A stretch of 64,000 nt of DNA, taken from positions 186,001 through 250,000 of the forward strand of contig NZ_UTBZ01000014.1 in assembly GCF_900580865.1 (NCBI RefSeq). Reading direction: 5' to 3'. This document shows positions 62,789 to 64,000 of the stretch, piece by piece. The first letter of the stretch is position 1. Each line of letters begins with the position of its first letter. Source of the stretch: Pseudomonas viridiflava. Its GTDB lineage: Bacteria > Pseudomonadota > Gammaproteobacteria > Pseudomonadales > Pseudomonadaceae. A program made the position numbers and the translations under genes. Below the pieces are notes generated by a model. The model made no database searches, was not told where the DNA came from, and saw nothing but the letters and a program-made list of their open reading frames with translations.

Positions 62789-64000
62789 TCAGTTCGCCAC
62801 GCCGTCAGCGCGGTGGCGCGGCAAAGCCAGTTGCAGCAGGTTGGATTCATTGGCCTGGTCGCGGCTGATTTCGCCGCGCAGAGCACCTTCGCAAAGCACC
62901 AGAATGCGGTCGGAAATACCCATCACCTCCATCAGATCGCTGGACACCACGATCACCGAAATGCCGTCGGCGGCGAGGTTATGGATGATCTGGTAGATCT
63001 CGGCCTTGGCGCCGATGTCGATGCCGCGAGTCGGTTCGTCAAGCAGCAAGACCTTCATCGGCATCGACAGCCAGCGACCGAGAATGGCCTTCTGCTGGTT
63101 GCCGCCGGAAAGGAATTTGATCTGCTGGCCGGCGTGCGGGGTTTTCACTTTCAGGGCTTTGATCTGTTTGTCGGCGTTACCCTTTTCCCACAGACCGCGA
63201 ATCAGGCAGCCGAGCCCTGAATGGGCACCGCGTGCACTGATGTTGATGTTCTCGGCGACGCTGGCTAACGGAATGATGCCTTCCTTCTTGCGATCTTCCG
63301 GACACAGCAGAATCCCCGCCGCAATCGCGTCGCGCGGTGAGCGTAGTTTCAGTTCGTGACCGCGCAACTCGAGGCGTCCGGCGGTGTTGCGTTCCAGCCC
63401 GCTGAGCAAGCGAAACAGCTCGGTGCGCCCTGCCCCGACCAGTCCGAACAGGCCAAGGATTTCACCTTTGTGCGCCTCGAAACTGATCGGTTCGCGCAGG
63501 CCCGGGCCGAGCAGGCCAGATACCTTCAGCGCCACGGCGCCGCGTGGACGATGGCGATAATCGTAGATGTCCTGAATGTCGCGACCGACCATGCAGGTCA
63601 CCAGTTGATCGTGGGTCAACTGGCTCATGTCGTCGAAGGTGCGCACGTAGCGACCATCCTTGAACACGGTTACGGCGTCGCAGATGCGGAATACTTCTTC
63701 CATCCGGTGCGAGACGTAGAGCACCACTTTGCCCTCGTCACGCAGACGAACGATGATCGCCATCAAGCGATCGATCTCGCGGGCCGAAAGGCTACTGGTC
63801 GGCTCGTCGAAAGCGATGACATGGGCGCCACGCGACAGCGCTTTGGCGATTTCCACCAATTGCCGCTGGCCGAGCGACAGGCGTCCGACTTTGGTCTGCG
63901 GATCGATTTCATCGGCCAGACCTTTCAGGCAATTCAACGCTTGCTGGCGCAGCGCACCGCGATTGATCAAACCGAAACTGGCCGGCAGATGGCCGAGAAA
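62789..64000 (-). CDS. araG: L-arabinose ABC transporter ATPase AraG (3' part)
   Basis: The start is outside the right edge; the visible part encodes the C-terminal ~403 residues. It includes the end of the first ATPase domain (signature LSLGQRQLVEIAKAL, Walker B VIAFDEPTSS) and the second domain (Walker A-like GLVGAGRTELFRLLSG, signature LSGGNQQKAILGRWL, Walker B LLLDEPTRGID). VGRDIQDIYDY and CPEDRKKEGIIPL match AraG of the double-domain sugar-ABC ATPases. araF would lie beyond the window. Confidence 0.92.
   Translation of the reverse strand, partial: FLGHLPASFGLINRGALRQQALNCLKGLADEIDPQTKVGRLSLGQRQLVEIAKALSRGAHVIAFDEPTSSLSAREIDRLMAIIVRLRDEGKVVLYVSHRMEEVFRICDAVTVFKDGRYVRTFDDMSQLTHDQLVTCMVGRDIQDIYDYRHRPRGAVALKVSGLLGPGLREPISFEAHKGEILGLFGLVGAGRTELFRLLSGLERNTAGRLELRGHELKLRSPRDAIAAGILLCPEDRKKEGIIPLASVAENINISARGAHSGLGCLIRGLWEKGNADKQIKALKVKTPHAGQQIKFLSGGNQQKAILGRWLSMPMKVLLLDEPTRGIDIGAKAEIYQIIHNLAADGISVIVVSSDLMEVMGISDRILVLCEGALRGEISRDQANESNLLQLALPRHRADGVAN

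Overview
The window is chromosomal DNA from a Pseudomonas, most likely of the P. fluorescens group. The evidence is high-GC coding sequence, many copies of a 24-bp REP palindrome of the Pseudomonas type (tgtgggagcgagc / gctcgcgaa), and gene orders that match P. aeruginosa from memory: ubiG-mupP-yciK; fumC2-DUF2059-bolA-trhO-dsbA-like-ABC-rbdA; the NAGGN osmoprotectant genes followed by a UPF0270 gene; etfBA opposite the ETF dehydrogenase gene. No rRNA, tRNA, CRISPR array, prophage or insertion sequence is evident.

Layout. 1-1889: 3' end of ubiG, mupP (peptidoglycan recycling) and yciK. 2251-3177: a diguanylate cyclase. 3311-6611: undA (1-undecene synthesis) and a TM-PAS-GGDEF-EAL protein that is the likely RbdA ortholog; its EAL part contains an AT-rich patch. 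6813-12735: ABC exporter, DsbA-like protein, tRNA hydroxylase TrhO, BolA, a DUF2059 protein and FumC. 12858-19313: DMT exporter, a small protein, thiolase, polyphosphate:AMP phosphotransferase and MnmC. 19317-24140: a 1607-residue protein with leucine-rich repeats and a C-terminal NEL-type E3 ubiquitin ligase domain, a probable injected effector. 24503-29377: the N-acetylglutaminylglutamine amide (NAGGN) osmoprotectant genes. 29543-31769: small genes including a CsrA/RsmA-family regulator, a YnfA-like membrane protein, an SDR and a DUF3309 membrane peptide. 31845-39494: LtaS-like sulfatase-fold enzyme, START protein, cysteine-cluster protein, MocR-type regulator, two envelope lipoproteins and a periplasmic binding protein. 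39575-43471: etfA/etfB divergent from ETF:ubiquinone oxidoreductase, with a PsrA-type palindrome at the latter's promoter. 43656-45791: AraC regulator and divergent zinc alcohol dehydrogenase. 45788-50959: D-galactonate catabolism (dgoK, dgoA, dgoD, dgoT-like, IclR). 51065-53485: a four-gene, end-overlapping cassette of unknown protein, PAAR-tip protein, GxSxG lipase and lipoprotein, read here as a type VI secretion effector/immunity unit whose last two genes are strikingly AT-rich. 53645-57034: acetyltransferase, HD hydrolase, MFS exporter and two small proteins. 57195-61509: GntR regulator, ADP-ribosylglycohydrolase, NCS1 permease and PfkB kinase, a set resembling E. coli yegTUVW. 61808-64000: araH and the 3' part of araG (araG runs off the right edge).

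Functional themes: c-di-GMP and Rsm control (two GGDEF proteins, one CsrA homolog), sugar and nucleoside uptake, fatty-acid electron transfer, osmoprotection, and two separate weapon-like loci (the NEL protein and the PAAR-lipase cassette). The most promising under-described items are the PAAR-lipase-lipoprotein cassette, the giant NEL protein, the yegTUVW-like cluster and the AT-rich patch inside rbdA. REP doublets occur in two topologies: one with a nearly constant length (89-90 bp), the other variable.
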